A stretch of 64,000 nt of DNA from Bacteroidia bacterium (GCA_030430385.1 JAUIFO010000003.1:124001-188000); one strand, 5' to 3'. Shown: positions 18,036-26,591, counted from the first letter of the stretch. The notes: a model not told the origin generated them from the sequence alone. Translations and numbers: made by a program.

Positions 18036-18573
18036 TTAATATATCTTTTAATGTTCTCAAACATCTAGACTTTTGACTTTTTGCAACATCTTTATTGTTA
18101 TAATCTAATATATTCGCAATTTCTTCAATCGAATATCCTTGATAATAAAATAAAGTTAATATCGCCTTGCATTTTGAACCTAAGGTGCTAAAAGCACGCT
18201 CAAGTTGCTCCTCCTTAGGATTGCTCTCTTCTTTAAATAAAATTTCAAATCCTTCAGAAAAATAATCGTTCTCAATGGCTTTAAAGTCTACAGGTGTCAT
18301 CTTTTTATTGGCTCTCAAATAATCAAACACCAAATACTTTCCAATACTAAATAAGTATGTTTTTAATGTACTCTTTAACTCCACTAATCGTCCAGTAGCA
18401 ACATTTTCTCGTAAGGCTAAAATTGCATCTTGATAAATATCTACTGCTTCATGACGCTCCAGCCCATAACGTCTTACATAGTTTAAGAACGCTTCCTTAT
18501 GATCTAAATAAATCGACTTCAACACCTTATTGTTTCCAGCCTTTAAACCCTCAAGAAGAGACTTGTCTATCAT
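18022..18573 (-). CDS. ECF-type RNA polymerase sigma factor
   Basis: 183 residues. Region 2 (about 25-95) has F-L-N-Y-V-R-R-Y-G, D-I-Y-Q-D-A-I-L-A-L and L-K-T-Y-L-F-S-I-G-K-Y-L-V-F-D-Y-L-R, which fit regions 2.1-2.4. Region 4 (about 125-180) has L-T-L-F-Y-Y-Q-G-Y-S-I-E-E-I-A-N-I-L-D-Y, the -35-binding helix-turn-helix. Region 3 is missing, as in ECF factors. It overlaps the TPR membrane gene by 14 bases. A candidate self-promoter (TGTTTAC, 16 bases, CATTAA) ends one base before the ATG and recurs before two other loci, see findings. Confidence 0.95.
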   Translation of the reverse strand: MIDKSLLEGLKAGNNKVLKSIYLDHKEAFLNYVRRYGLERHEAVDIYQDAILALRENVATGRLVELKSTLKTYLFSIGKYLVFDYLRANKKMTPVDFKAIENDYFSEGFEILFKEESNPKEEQLERAFSTLGSKCKAILTLFYYQGYSIEEIANILDYNNKDVAKSQKSRCLRTLKDILNDGR

Positions 18574-18574
18574 A

Positions 18575-18603
18575 TTAATGTAAATACTTTCAAATGGTAA
18601 ACA
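18575..18603 (-). promoter_or_regulatory. candidate ECF promoter of the sigma gene itself
   Basis: On the minus strand: TGTTTAC (18603-18597), 16 bases, CATTAA (18580-18575), then T and ATG. The same two blocks with the same spacing precede the operon at 18683 and the gene at 23705. The block abuts the start codon, so the transcript would have almost no leader. Confidence 0.5.
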
Positions 18604-18623
18604 TAAAAATTTTTTGAATTCTG

Positions 18624-18652
18624 TGTTTACTTTTTCAAATCATTCTCATAAA
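18624..18652 (+). promoter_or_regulatory. candidate ECF promoter of the secreted-protein operon
   Basis: TGTTTAC (18624-18630), 16 bases, CATAAA (18647-18652). The 13-mer TGTTTACTTTTTC (18624-18636) is also found, on the other strand, at 23751-23763. The ATG follows at 18683. Confidence 0.55.
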
Positions 18653-18682
18653 GAAATATACATAACCACAAAAACCAAAAGT

Positions 18683-19327
18683 ATGACACCATTCAAAGCT
18701 TTGACCATTTTCTTGATAGGCGCTATAACTACTTCGAATATGATGACTATATCGAACTCTAACTCCTACACTTTTGATCAAAAAATCACAGTGACTGTAA
18801 CGTCTAGCGAGGATGATTCGGTAGAGGTAAATTATCTTTTTAACAGCAATAATTCTACAATTAGCTGCATTCAAATGAATGCCGAACAAACTGACAATGC
18901 CTCTGATAATGTCTTTTTTGTACTTAGTGAAAATAGCATAGATATGTTTATGAATGCTGGAGGAATGAAAATGCGTAAATCTATTGGTAAAGAAGAATTT
19001 AAAGCTTTTAACACAGCATATGAAATTCCAGAACAAACTGATATTCAAAAAACAGGGCAAACTAAATCTATATTAGGTTACCTCTGTTATGAATATAAAT
19101 TCAGTAGCGATGAAGGAACCATAACAGCATGGATTTGTCCAAACTTTCCAATTCAAAGTTCAAACTCACTAGTATTAGGTGCTAAAACAAGTGATCAATT
19201 TGAAGGTTTCGTGATGGAGCTTTATACAACTGCCTCTAACGAGAAAAGTAATCTCAAAGTCACTGCTGTAGACTTCGATATCAACTTCACAATTAACACT
19301 AACTCCTACAAAAACTTTAAATTCTAA
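18683..19327 (+). CDS. secreted DUF4412-like protein
   Basis: 214 residues from the ATG at 18683; an in-frame TTG at 18614 would lie upstream of the predicted -35/-10 and add a non-hydrophobic segment before the signal peptide. The signal peptide is MTPFKALTIFLIGAITTSNMM. The rest has Q-T-K-S-I-L-G-Y-L-C-Y-E-Y-K-F followed by T-A-W-I-C-P-N-F-P-I, the pattern of DUF4412 periplasmic proteins (G-Y-x-C-x-x-Y ... W). The role is unknown. It is first of three genes with gaps of 5 and 13 bases and faces the sigma factor gene, so it is a likely target of that sigma factor. Confidence 0.7.
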   Translation: MTPFKALTIFLIGAITTSNMMTISNSNSYTFDQKITVTVTSSEDDSVEVNYLFNSNNSTISCIQMNAEQTDNASDNVFFVLSENSIDMFMNAGGMKMRKSIGKEEFKAFNTAYEIPEQTDIQKTGQTKSILGYLCYEYKFSSDEGTITAWICPNFPIQSSNSLVLGAKTSDQFEGFVMELYTTASNEKSNLKVTAVDFDINFTINTNSYKNFKF

Positions 19328-19332
19328 ATACT

Positions 19333-19887
19333 ATGAAATCTATTACATTATCCGTCTTGACTTGTCTCATTTATGTTTTTTCTTATTCACAATCAAAAGA
19401 TGTCTTTATTGAGGTGACGTTCAAATCAGGAGAATTTGCTGGCACCTACATGTTTAAACCTGAAAAAGGCAATTATTTAAGTCAAATAAATCTTGAATAC
19501 TTTGATAGATACAGCAACTTGAATGCTTCAAAATTAGTTGCAGAAAACGGACTTCAAATTCATTATATCAACAGAACTTTTATGGGTGAAGCTTCAGAAG
19601 GTCAACATGATGCCAAACGATTCACCGAAGGTTGTGGGCATCTTAATTTCATAGACTTGAACAATACGAAACCCTATAAAAAAGCAGATAGTGATTTTAT
19701 AGAATGTGGAAAAACGACCATCACCTCTGTTACGCCTTGGAAAGATGGCATTGTTAAAAAAAGACGTGTTGTATCTGGAAATTTTTCTGATACTGTTGAA
19801 TTTGAATTCACTATGGATGATGGCAGTAAAAAAACTGAAACTGTAGATGTTATCATAAACTTTAAAGCCAACGAATCACGACGCTAA
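19333..19887 (+). CDS. secreted protein of unknown function
   Basis: 184 residues with a signal peptide (MKSITLSVLTCLIYVFSYSQS). The mature part reads as beta-rich (EVTFKSGEFAGTYMF) and has two cysteines (E-G-C-G-H, I-E-C-G-K) that may pair. No family was recognised. It is the middle gene of the operon starting at 18683 and probably works at the cell surface or in the periplasm with its two neighbours. Confidence 0.7.
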   Translation: MKSITLSVLTCLIYVFSYSQSKDVFIEVTFKSGEFAGTYMFKPEKGNYLSQINLEYFDRYSNLNASKLVAENGLQIHYINRTFMGEASEGQHDAKRFTEGCGHLNFIDLNNTKPYKKADSDFIECGKTTITSVTPWKDGIVKKRRVVSGNFSDTVEFEFTMDDGSKKTETVDVIINFKANESRR

Positions 19888-19900
19888 AAAACAATCTTAA

Positions 19901-21592
19901 ATGTCAATACTAATAAAATATAAACTGCAACTTTTATGTGTTTTTATAGGAATAACACAAACTATAAATGCCCAATACAACTTTGAACAAATAGACGTTT
20001 GGTCTGGAAGTAATGGAGGTTCTGCAAAGTTCCTCACAGAATATAATGGTGAATTGTATTTTCAAGCAGCAGAGCTCACACCTTCATTTCGAAAATTATA
20101 TAAAACGAATGGAACAATGTCTGGTGCTTTGCAAGTTGCAACAAATCTAAATGGTGGAGCAGGTTACTCTCCTGAATCGTTAACTGTGTTTAACGGAGAA
20201 CTATATTTTACAGCACAAGTATCTGGCTTAGGTATTGAATTATACAAAACAAATGGCACTGAAATGGGAACTGTATTAATTAAAGATATTAGAACAGGAG
20301 GATCCAATGGCTTAGATCAGAATTCAAATAACGATAAACAGCTTTTCATTGAGTACAATGGCGAATTATACTTTAGAGGAAGTACAAATTCGTCCATCGA
20401 ACTTTGGAAAACAGATGGCACCGAAACAGGAACTGTTTCTGTTCAAAACTTTGAAGGCACTCAAACTGGAGCACCTGCATATGTTAGTAATAATGATATA
20501 GAATATTTAGGCGTTGTCTTTAATAATGAATTGTTTTTCTCGGTGAACAGATCAGGTACATTTGAGTTATGGAAATCAGATGGAACAACTGCTGGTACAG
20601 AATTGGTTAAAGGAAGCTTTACCGATCCAATTAATAATCTTATTGTATTTGATAATACGTTGTTTTTTACCACTGCGGAAAATGCTACAGGTAATGAGAT
20701 ATGGTCTTCAGATGGAACAACTTCTGGAACTCAAATTCAACACGATATCTTTCCAAACAATCTGAATCCTGCTTTAGGTTTAGGAAGTAGTCCATCCGAT
20801 TTTTTCATTTTTGATAATTCATTATTCTTTTCTGCCAGAGGTTATGATGACCTCAACAATACAATAATTGGACGAGAATTGTATAAATCTGATGGTACCA
20901 ATTGGGAGTTGGTAAAAAACATCAATATAACCGATTCGGGTTCAAGTGTAGAAGGTTCAGGATTAAACAGTCCAAAATTCAAGGCGTTTCAAAACGAGCT
21001 ACTTTTCATAGCAAATGATGATAACGATGGACAGTATGGTCTCTGGAAAACTGATGGTACAGAATCTGGTACTGTTGAATTGATCTCTGAATTTGATACA
21101 GCTGAAAGCTTTCAGTTTAGAAAAGCAATTGAATACAATGGAAATTTATTTTATTTCAATTTTCAAGATTTATGGGTTACTGATGGAACTCTTTCGGGTA
21201 CTGAAGAACTCACAGACATCACAGGTGCGAACAGTACTATTCTATTAGCTCAGACAGGTGAGTTAATTATGTTTGACAATAAACTATGGTTTGATGGTTT
21301 GAGTAATGCCAATGGCAGTGAATTAACCTCATTAACCGATACAACTTTATCACAAAACGGAACCAGCTTTTCTGGTAGTAAGGTTAAACTTTATCCTAAT
21401 CCTGTATCGCATGAACTACATATAGACTCGAATTTTGATTTTGACAGCATAACTGTGTACTCCCTTTTAGGACATGTGCTTCTCACAAGTAGCGAATCTA
21501 AAATAAATGTAGCACATCTAAATGCTGGTCAGTACATTATTAAGATCAAGTCTTATGATCAAATTAAAACTTTAAAATTCATAAAGTATTAA
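19901..21592 (+). CDS. secreted ELWxxDGT-repeat protein with T9SS sorting domain
   Basis: 563 residues. Signal peptide about 1-24 (LLCVFIGITQTINAQ). I count eight ELWxxDGT-type repeats (LYKTNGT, LYKTNGT, LWKTDGT, LWKSDGT, IWSSDGT, LYKSDGT, LWKTDGT, LWVTDGT), about 50-70 residues apart, separated by aromatic strands such as N-G-E-L-Y-F, which suggests a beta-propeller. The last 75 residues (K-V-K-L-Y-P-N-P-V ... G-Q-Y-I-I-K-I ... L-K-F-I-K-Y) are a type A T9SS sorting domain, so the protein should be exported through the outer membrane and anchored or released. It is last in the operon started at 18683. Confidence 0.9.
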   Translation: MSILIKYKLQLLCVFIGITQTINAQYNFEQIDVWSGSNGGSAKFLTEYNGELYFQAAELTPSFRKLYKTNGTMSGALQVATNLNGGAGYSPESLTVFNGELYFTAQVSGLGIELYKTNGTEMGTVLIKDIRTGGSNGLDQNSNNDKQLFIEYNGELYFRGSTNSSIELWKTDGTETGTVSVQNFEGTQTGAPAYVSNNDIEYLGVVFNNELFFSVNRSGTFELWKSDGTTAGTELVKGSFTDPINNLIVFDNTLFFTTAENATGNEIWSSDGTTSGTQIQHDIFPNNLNPALGLGSSPSDFFIFDNSLFFSARGYDDLNNTIIGRELYKSDGTNWELVKNINITDSGSSVEGSGLNSPKFKAFQNELLFIANDDNDGQYGLWKTDGTESGTVELISEFDTAESFQFRKAIEYNGNLFYFNFQDLWVTDGTLSGTEELTDITGANSTILLAQTGELIMFDNKLWFDGLSNANGSELTSLTDTTLSQNGTSFSGSKVKLYPNPVSHELHIDSNFDFDSITVYSLLGHVLLTSSESKINVAHLNAGQYIIKIKSYDQIKTLKFIKY

Positions 21593-21657
21593 AATTGGTC
21601 TGAAACCTAATCTAATTATTTACAACAAAAGACAACTATAAAGATCTAGATTCTTCT

Positions 21658-21691
21658 AAGGCGAGCATAACAACACGCCTTTAGTTTTTTT
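21658..21691 (+). terminator. weak terminator after the ELWxxDGT gene
   Basis: AAGGCG (21658-21663) and CGCCTT (21676-21681) with a 12-base loop, followed by TTAGTTTTTTT. It lies between convergent genes and overlaps the stop codon of the minus-strand gene. Confidence 0.45.
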
Positions 21692-23705
21692 CTAATAAGT
21701 GTTTTTCAATAGCTTCCAATCGCTTTTGCAAACGTTTTTGGTTTTCTTTTAACTGTGCATTCTCTTGTTTCAGCTCAAGAGTATATAAAAACAATTCCTC
21801 AATTTTTTCAAGATTTGTGATTGTCGCTTGACTAAGATTAACTTGCATTTGATTACGCTCAACGTCTTCATAAGGTGTCACTCCAGGCAAATGACCATAC
21901 TCCTTTATAAATTGTTCAACCTCGTGTAAATTCATAAATTTATATTGCTCATTAAGTGTTGAACATCCATTAAAATAGGCTTCAAACACATAATCTGGAT
22001 ACGTTGTAGTGGACGATATAAAATCGGAGGCTTGAACACTTCCATTTACAACCAATGGTACCAAAGCATTTAAATTGATAGCAACCTGACTTATCCCAGC
22101 AGATAAAAAATGAAATGAATCGTCAGCATCTCTATATTCCAAACCCCAATTATTATAGGTTGAAGAATGCGAGACCACCATTTTATTAGCATTTGAAAAT
22201 CCACCATCAAACATATACAGCATTGGAGCTGGACTGCCTGTACTTTGCGGAAAAGTTATACTTGTTTGATCGCTAGAAAAGTGCAAGTCATCACCAGAAT
22301 TAGCAACATCTATTTCTGTACCTGTTCGCATCCAATTCTTCAGTACTGATAAATCTACCGTTTGAGTAGGCAAACCATCATCTTCTAAAGACAATTCTAA
22401 AAGATTCCCATTTAGATTAAACTCATCAACTATTTGATCATCTGTACTCTCAGGAAGGTCTTGCCAATTTAGGTTACCAGAACCATCCGTTTGCATAATT
22501 TGATTATTGGTCCCACGAGAAGTTGGAAACACATAATGGTTTGGAGTTGTAGAGGTCAATAACTCTGTACCAATGGAGACACTACCTCTAAAATTTGCGG
22601 CATAACCACCTGGTTTTAATACTGTAGACTGTAAGCCAATATGATCTCCTCCAGCAGTAGGATCAATAATTATAGAGGTTCCAATCTTGTCTCCTGTTCC
22701 AGGACCAGATAATTCATTTACTACACCAGTCCGATCCGCATTTCCTGTACCATTGATTAGATTGTAAACTCCATATTGAGGTCCAGGGCTCGACATCTGC
22801 AATATATTTCGAACCCCAAAGCTAGGCTGAACCAAACTACTCGAATTATTTATAATATAATTATATGTCCCAGTTTGAGATCTAGAAGAGCTGCCTGTTA
22901 TAAAGTTTAATACACCACAATTAGTTGTAGCGCCATCATTAAAAAAATATGAATACATCCCATATTTGTTTGATCCAGTATTAGATGAACTTGTTAAATA
23001 ATTATAAACCCCATAATCAATAGAGTCACTATTATTGTTAATTGCATTGTAGATACCATGTCTACTACTCTGACTGATTCCAGATATCTCATTGTAGACC
23101 CCTGTTTTATTATTGTTTCCATCGCCATCAAGTCGATTATAAATACCTCTTTGCCATTTATTATTAAAAATATTCGCTGAAACTTCTGTTGATATACCAG
23201 TAATCGTAGATGAGGATGTGGCATTCGTGCTACTATTTACTACATTAATAGCACTACTTGAAAATGTCTCATTAATGTCTAATTTATAATTAGCCGTATT
23301 CTTTCCAACGGCTAAATTACCAAAGGTGTAAATGTTATTATAAATATCATTAGGATTATCTGTAGAGCCAACTCTATAAAAGTCATGGTCGGAATTAATG
23401 GACGTATTAGAATCTAATAATTTATCCCAACGATTGCCAGCATAATTCCAATAATAAAAGCCTGGTGTATTAGATCCTACAGACGTTGTTAAGTAAATTA
23501 GCAATCCTTCTTGATTGTTACCTGGATCGTTAGATGGAAATGCACTTACTCTAGGTATTAGTAAACCATCGATCTCAGAGGGTGAACTTGGATTACTAAC
23601 TGTTATATCAAAAAGTGCTTTTGGATTTGTGGTATTAACTCCAACTTGAGCAAAGTGGATTATTGGGAAACAAAGTAGAATTAATGAGGCGAGACAATTT
23701 TTCAT
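21681..23705 (-). CDS. large secreted repeat protein with coiled-coil C-terminus (tail-fibre/adhesin-like)
   Basis: 674 residues, signal peptide 1-19 (LASLILLCFPIIHFAQVG). After V-G-V-N-T-T-N-P-K-A-L-F-D-I, the standard N-terminus of flavobacterial fibre-like proteins, there is a Ser/Asn/Gly/Thr-rich region with about ten G-[VITM]-Y-N-type motifs (RGIYN, TGVYN, HGIYN, YGVYN, TGTYN ...) at roughly regular spacing (about 165-370). The C-terminal 110 residues (Y-P-D-Y-V-F-E ... G-H-L-P-G-V ... E-K-I-E-E-L-F-L-Y) end in a coiled coil. The G-H-L-P-G-V module is frequent in Bacteroidota surface proteins. No T9SS domain is seen. Upstream lie a 27-base palindrome and a sequence matching the ECF promoter. 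Confidence 0.8.
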   Translation of the reverse strand: MKNCLASLILLCFPIIHFAQVGVNTTNPKALFDITVSNPSSPSEIDGLLIPRVSAFPSNDPGNNQEGLLIYLTTSVGSNTPGFYYWNYAGNRWDKLLDSNTSINSDHDFYRVGSTDNPNDIYNNIYTFGNLAVGKNTANYKLDINETFSSSAINVVNSSTNATSSSTITGISTEVSANIFNNKWQRGIYNRLDGDGNNNKTGVYNEISGISQSSRHGIYNAINNNSDSIDYGVYNYLTSSSNTGSNKYGMYSYFFNDGATTNCGVLNFITGSSSRSQTGTYNYIINNSSSLVQPSFGVRNILQMSSPGPQYGVYNLINGTGNADRTGVVNELSGPGTGDKIGTSIIIDPTAGGDHIGLQSTVLKPGGYAANFRGSVSIGTELLTSTTPNHYVFPTSRGTNNQIMQTDGSGNLNWQDLPESTDDQIVDEFNLNGNLLELSLEDDGLPTQTVDLSVLKNWMRTGTEIDVANSGDDLHFSSDQTSITFPQSTGSPAPMLYMFDGGFSNANKMVVSHSSTYNNWGLEYRDADDSFHFLSAGISQVAINLNALVPLVVNGSVQASDFISSTTTYPDYVFEAYFNGCSTLNEQYKFMNLHEVEQFIKEYGHLPGVTPYEDVERNQMQVNLSQATITNLEKIEELFLYTLELKQENAQLKENQKRLQKRLEAIEKHLLEKN

Positions 23706-23712
23706 AATCAGT

Positions 23713-23739
23713 ATTAATTAGAATAATTTTCTAATTAAT
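23713..23739. promoter_or_regulatory. 27-base perfect palindrome before the 674-residue surface protein gene
   Basis: ATTAATTAGAA, TAATT, TTCTAATTAAT (11+11). It lies 8 bases upstream of the start codon and overlaps the predicted -10 block. It could be an operator, or a hairpin in the 5' leader. There is no U-run of terminator type. Confidence 0.55.
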
Positions 23740-23763
23740 GTGCGTATCAAGAAAAAGTAAACA
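23735..23763 (-). promoter_or_regulatory. candidate ECF promoter of the 674-residue surface protein gene
   Basis: On the minus strand TGTTTAC (23763-23757), 16 bases, CATTAA (23740-23735), 30 bases before the ATG. The 13-mer TGTTTACTTTTTC is identical to that at 18624-18636. Confidence 0.55.
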
Positions 23764-23863
23764 TTAAGATGATGGAATTTAAGTGTAGGCCTTCTACTTT
23801 TAGACTTAACATAATTGTTTTACACAAGCATTTGATTTGATATTATGTCTAAATTAATTGCTA

Positions 23864-25855
23864 TTACGCAGTTTTCAGCACATTAGATCTTGTAGGAATA
23901 TCAACTAGCACTCGCGTTCCTGAAGCCTGGTTAGCATCATTATACAAATCTTTAATATGAATTTTATAAGGCACTGTATAGTCTTTTGAGAAGTTTGCCA
24001 ATCGCGCTTTAGTTAACGAAATTCCAACCGATTTTCGTTTGAGTAATTTACGTTCCTTAATTTTTGCAGAAGCGTCTCTACCAATACCATTATCTTCAAT
24101 AGCAATGGTAACGTGATCGTCACTATTTTGAAACACCGTTAACTCAATTTTTTTGTCATCCTCTTTTTTTGACGACAAGCCATGCCATAATGCATTTTCA
24201 AGAAACGGTTGTAAAATCATAGAAGGGACTTTTATACTAGCAGGATTTATAGCATCGTCAATGTGAACCTGAAAATCAATTTCATTTGAAAAACGAATGT
24301 TTTCAATATTCATATACAGTTTCATTGTATCCAATTCATCTTCTAAGGAGATCTCTTTTTCGGTTGAAGCCACCAATATTTTTCTAATCAATTTCGAAAA
24401 CTTATTGAGATAATAAACCGCATTCTCTTTTTCATTGTTTATGATGTAAAGCTTAATAGAATTCAATGAGTTGAAAATAAAATGAGGGTTCATCTGACTG
24501 CGCAACATATCTTGCTCAAGCGTTAAAATTTGCTTTTCCTGTTCCAGCTGGCGGTTTCTATACAGAGCCACCAAAACAGCACCAATAACAAATAGCGCTA
24601 ACATAGAATACCAAAACACTTTTTTATTGCGCTCTAATCGCGAACGCACCAATTCGTTTTCATCGGCAAGGGCTTGAATTTGTTCATTCTTAGCTTCATT
24701 TTCATACTGAATAATGACGTCGTTCACATAACGTAAGTTTCTATCGTTTGAAATAGTCTTCTCCAACGCAATAGCGTCTCTATATAATACAAGTGCTTCT
24801 GAAGGTCTATTGGTTACTTCATATAACTCAGACAATTGTTGTTTAGCTTGCACTGTTGAAGATTTGAGCTTATAGGTTTCCGCTATATGTAAACCTTTCA
24901 GCAAGTTGGATTCTGAACGTTTATATTGTTTTAAATGTCTTTGAGTCCAACCCAAATTAATATATGAAGACGCAATATAAAATTGATCGCCAACCTGTTT
25001 AGCTTTGTTAAGTGCCTCTTCTATTATAACTTTAGCATCTTCGTATTGTTCTTGTTTAATATATACATGACCAATACTATTGTAGCAAATCACACGACCA
25101 ATTTCTGAGTTGATTTGGTTGTTATAATCGAGTGATCGTTTATAATTCCGAAGTGCATTTTCAAAGTCGCCTTGCGCTTCATAGGCAAATCCAATATTTT
25201 GATAGTTGATTGCCAGACCCAATCGGTTTCCTAGCTCTTTTTCTATATCTATAGATTTTTTGAATTGCCGCATGGCTAATTCATACTGTTCAAGAACCAA
25301 ATAAATGTTTCCAATGCTATTTTGAGATACTGCAATATTGTATTTAATTTCTTCTGAAGGGTTTGCAACAGAACGTGCTATATCTAAGGCCTTAGTATGA
25401 AAGTCTAGTGCAGGTTTCACCAGATCCATTCGTCTATATACCACACCAATGTTATTCAAATTGATTATATAAAGCTCTGTATTATTAGCTTCTTTTGCTA
25501 GCTTTTCACCTTCCTTATGAAATTGTAATGCAGGTTCATATAAAGAACTATTTCTAGACAAAACACCTAAAGCATTTAAGGCATAGCTTTGTGCTTCTGG
25601 GTAGTTTAACGCTTTAGCTTTAGTGTTTAAACGTTGCATATTTAAACTATCGCGCTTAAAAGCAGAAAAAAGCGCATCGATATCTTGATAAGATCTAGGC
25701 TTCACGTTTTGAGCAACTTTTAATTGTTGATCGAAATCTGAAGACACGACTTCTTGCGAATACAAAACACAACATGCTAAAAAACACCCAACACCCAAGG
25801 CGAATTTGCTAATCTGAAGCAAAGCTACACGTAATATGTTGTATGCAACATTCAT
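23864..25855 (-). CDS. TPR-containing LytS-type sensor histidine kinase
   Basis: 663 residues. Hydrophobic N-terminus (about 13-33), then seven or so TPR units (about 85-385; INLNNIGVVYRRM, ISQNSIGNIYLVLEQYELAMRQF, INYQNIGFAYEAQGDFENALRNY, ICYNSIGHVYIKQEQYEDA), a TM helix at about 430-448 and a His_kinase domain: S-Q-M-N-P-H458-F-I-F-N-S-L carries the phospho-acceptor His, followed by the HATPase part with N-A-L-W-H-G and D-N-G-I-G-R. This is the standard layout of Bacteroidota LytS-like kinases. The stop of the LytTR regulator gene is one base upstream, so kinase and regulator are an operon. The signal is unknown. Confidence 0.95.
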   Translation of the reverse strand: MNVAYNILRVALLQISKFALGVGCFLACCVLYSQEVVSSDFDQQLKVAQNVKPRSYQDIDALFSAFKRDSLNMQRLNTKAKALNYPEAQSYALNALGVLSRNSSLYEPALQFHKEGEKLAKEANNTELYIINLNNIGVVYRRMDLVKPALDFHTKALDIARSVANPSEEIKYNIAVSQNSIGNIYLVLEQYELAMRQFKKSIDIEKELGNRLGLAINYQNIGFAYEAQGDFENALRNYKRSLDYNNQINSEIGRVICYNSIGHVYIKQEQYEDAKVIIEEALNKAKQVGDQFYIASSYINLGWTQRHLKQYKRSESNLLKGLHIAETYKLKSSTVQAKQQLSELYEVTNRPSEALVLYRDAIALEKTISNDRNLRYVNDVIIQYENEAKNEQIQALADENELVRSRLERNKKVFWYSMLALFVIGAVLVALYRNRQLEQEKQILTLEQDMLRSQMNPHFIFNSLNSIKLYIINNEKENAVYYLNKFSKLIRKILVASTEKEISLEDELDTMKLYMNIENIRFSNEIDFQVHIDDAINPASIKVPSMILQPFLENALWHGLSSKKEDDKKIELTVFQNSDDHVTIAIEDNGIGRDASAKIKERKLLKRKSVGISLTKARLANFSKDYTVPYKIHIKDLYNDANQASGTRVLVDIPTRSNVLKTA

Positions 25856-25856
25856 A

Positions 25857-26591
25857 TTATAGCTTTTCTAAAAAGTCAGATTTACGCTGCCTTGCAACAG
25901 GAATTTTGTGATTGGATTTCATAACAACATAGCCTTCACTTTTTATAAACTCCTTTATTTTAGTAAGGTTAATGATGTAAGAATTATGAATTCTAAAGAA
26001 GAAATGTTCTGGTAAAATTGCATCCACTTCTTTTAACTTTTTGGTGATGACAATTTTCTGACGATCTTCTAAATGGATCGTACTGTAATTCCCATCAGAT
26101 TCTACATAGAGAATATCATCTATATCCAGAAATATAAGTTTTCCGTCGGCATTAATCGTGATGCGTTTGGTATCAAACTTACCGTTAAAGTTGGTTAGCA
26201 CTTCTTCAATCTTTGAAACATTAAGCGCTCTGAAGTTGAACTTTTTAATTTTCTGAATAGTCGCTTCTAAATCGTCTGAATCAATAGGTTTTAAGAGATA
26301 ATCTATTGCTTCGTGTTTTAATGCCTTAATCGCATATTCATTATAAGCTGTAGTAATGATTACCGCAAAGTTGTTATTCGATAGTTTTTCTAAAAACTGA
26401 AACCCATCCATTGTAGGCATTTGAATATCTAAAAACAAACAATCTGGTGTATGAGAATTAAGATAGGTAATGGCTTCTTCTGGGTTTGAAAAAGATGCAA
26501 CCACCTCGATCTCATTACTAAAATTTGTAAGTTCCCAAGATAGACTTTGTATGGCCTTTGGCTCGTCGTCAACAATAACCGCTTTAATCAT
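25857..26591 (-). CDS. LytTR family response regulator
   Basis: 244 residues. Receiver domain 1-120 with acidic pocket D8-D9, phospho-acceptor D55 in F-L-D-I-Q-M-P and K-P in L-L-K-P-I-D. LytTR DNA-binding domain at about 138-244 (ITINADGKLIFLDIDDILYVESDGNYSTIHL ... FFRIHNSYIINL). It is the partner of the LytS-type kinase directly downstream. A perfect -7 element (TATATTTG) lies four bases before the ATG, so a leaderless mRNA is expected. The target genes are unknown. Confidence 0.96.
   Translation of the reverse strand: MIKAVIVDDEPKAIQSLSWELTNFSNEIEVVASFSNPEEAITYLNSHTPDCLFLDIQMPTMDGFQFLEKLSNNNFAVIITTAYNEYAIKALKHEAIDYLLKPIDSDDLEATIQKIKKFNFRALNVSKIEEVLTNFNGKFDTKRITINADGKLIFLDIDDILYVESDGNYSTIHLEDRQKIVITKKLKEVDAILPEHFFFRIHNSYIINLTKIKEFIKSEGYVVMKSNHKIPVARQRKSDFLEKL

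Noticed and set aside
23864..26591. LytS/LytTR pair as the regulator of the Pho-like boxes
   Set aside because: LytTR proteins bind a different type of site, and Pho boxes are bound by OmpR/PhoB-type regulators; none of these is encoded in the window.
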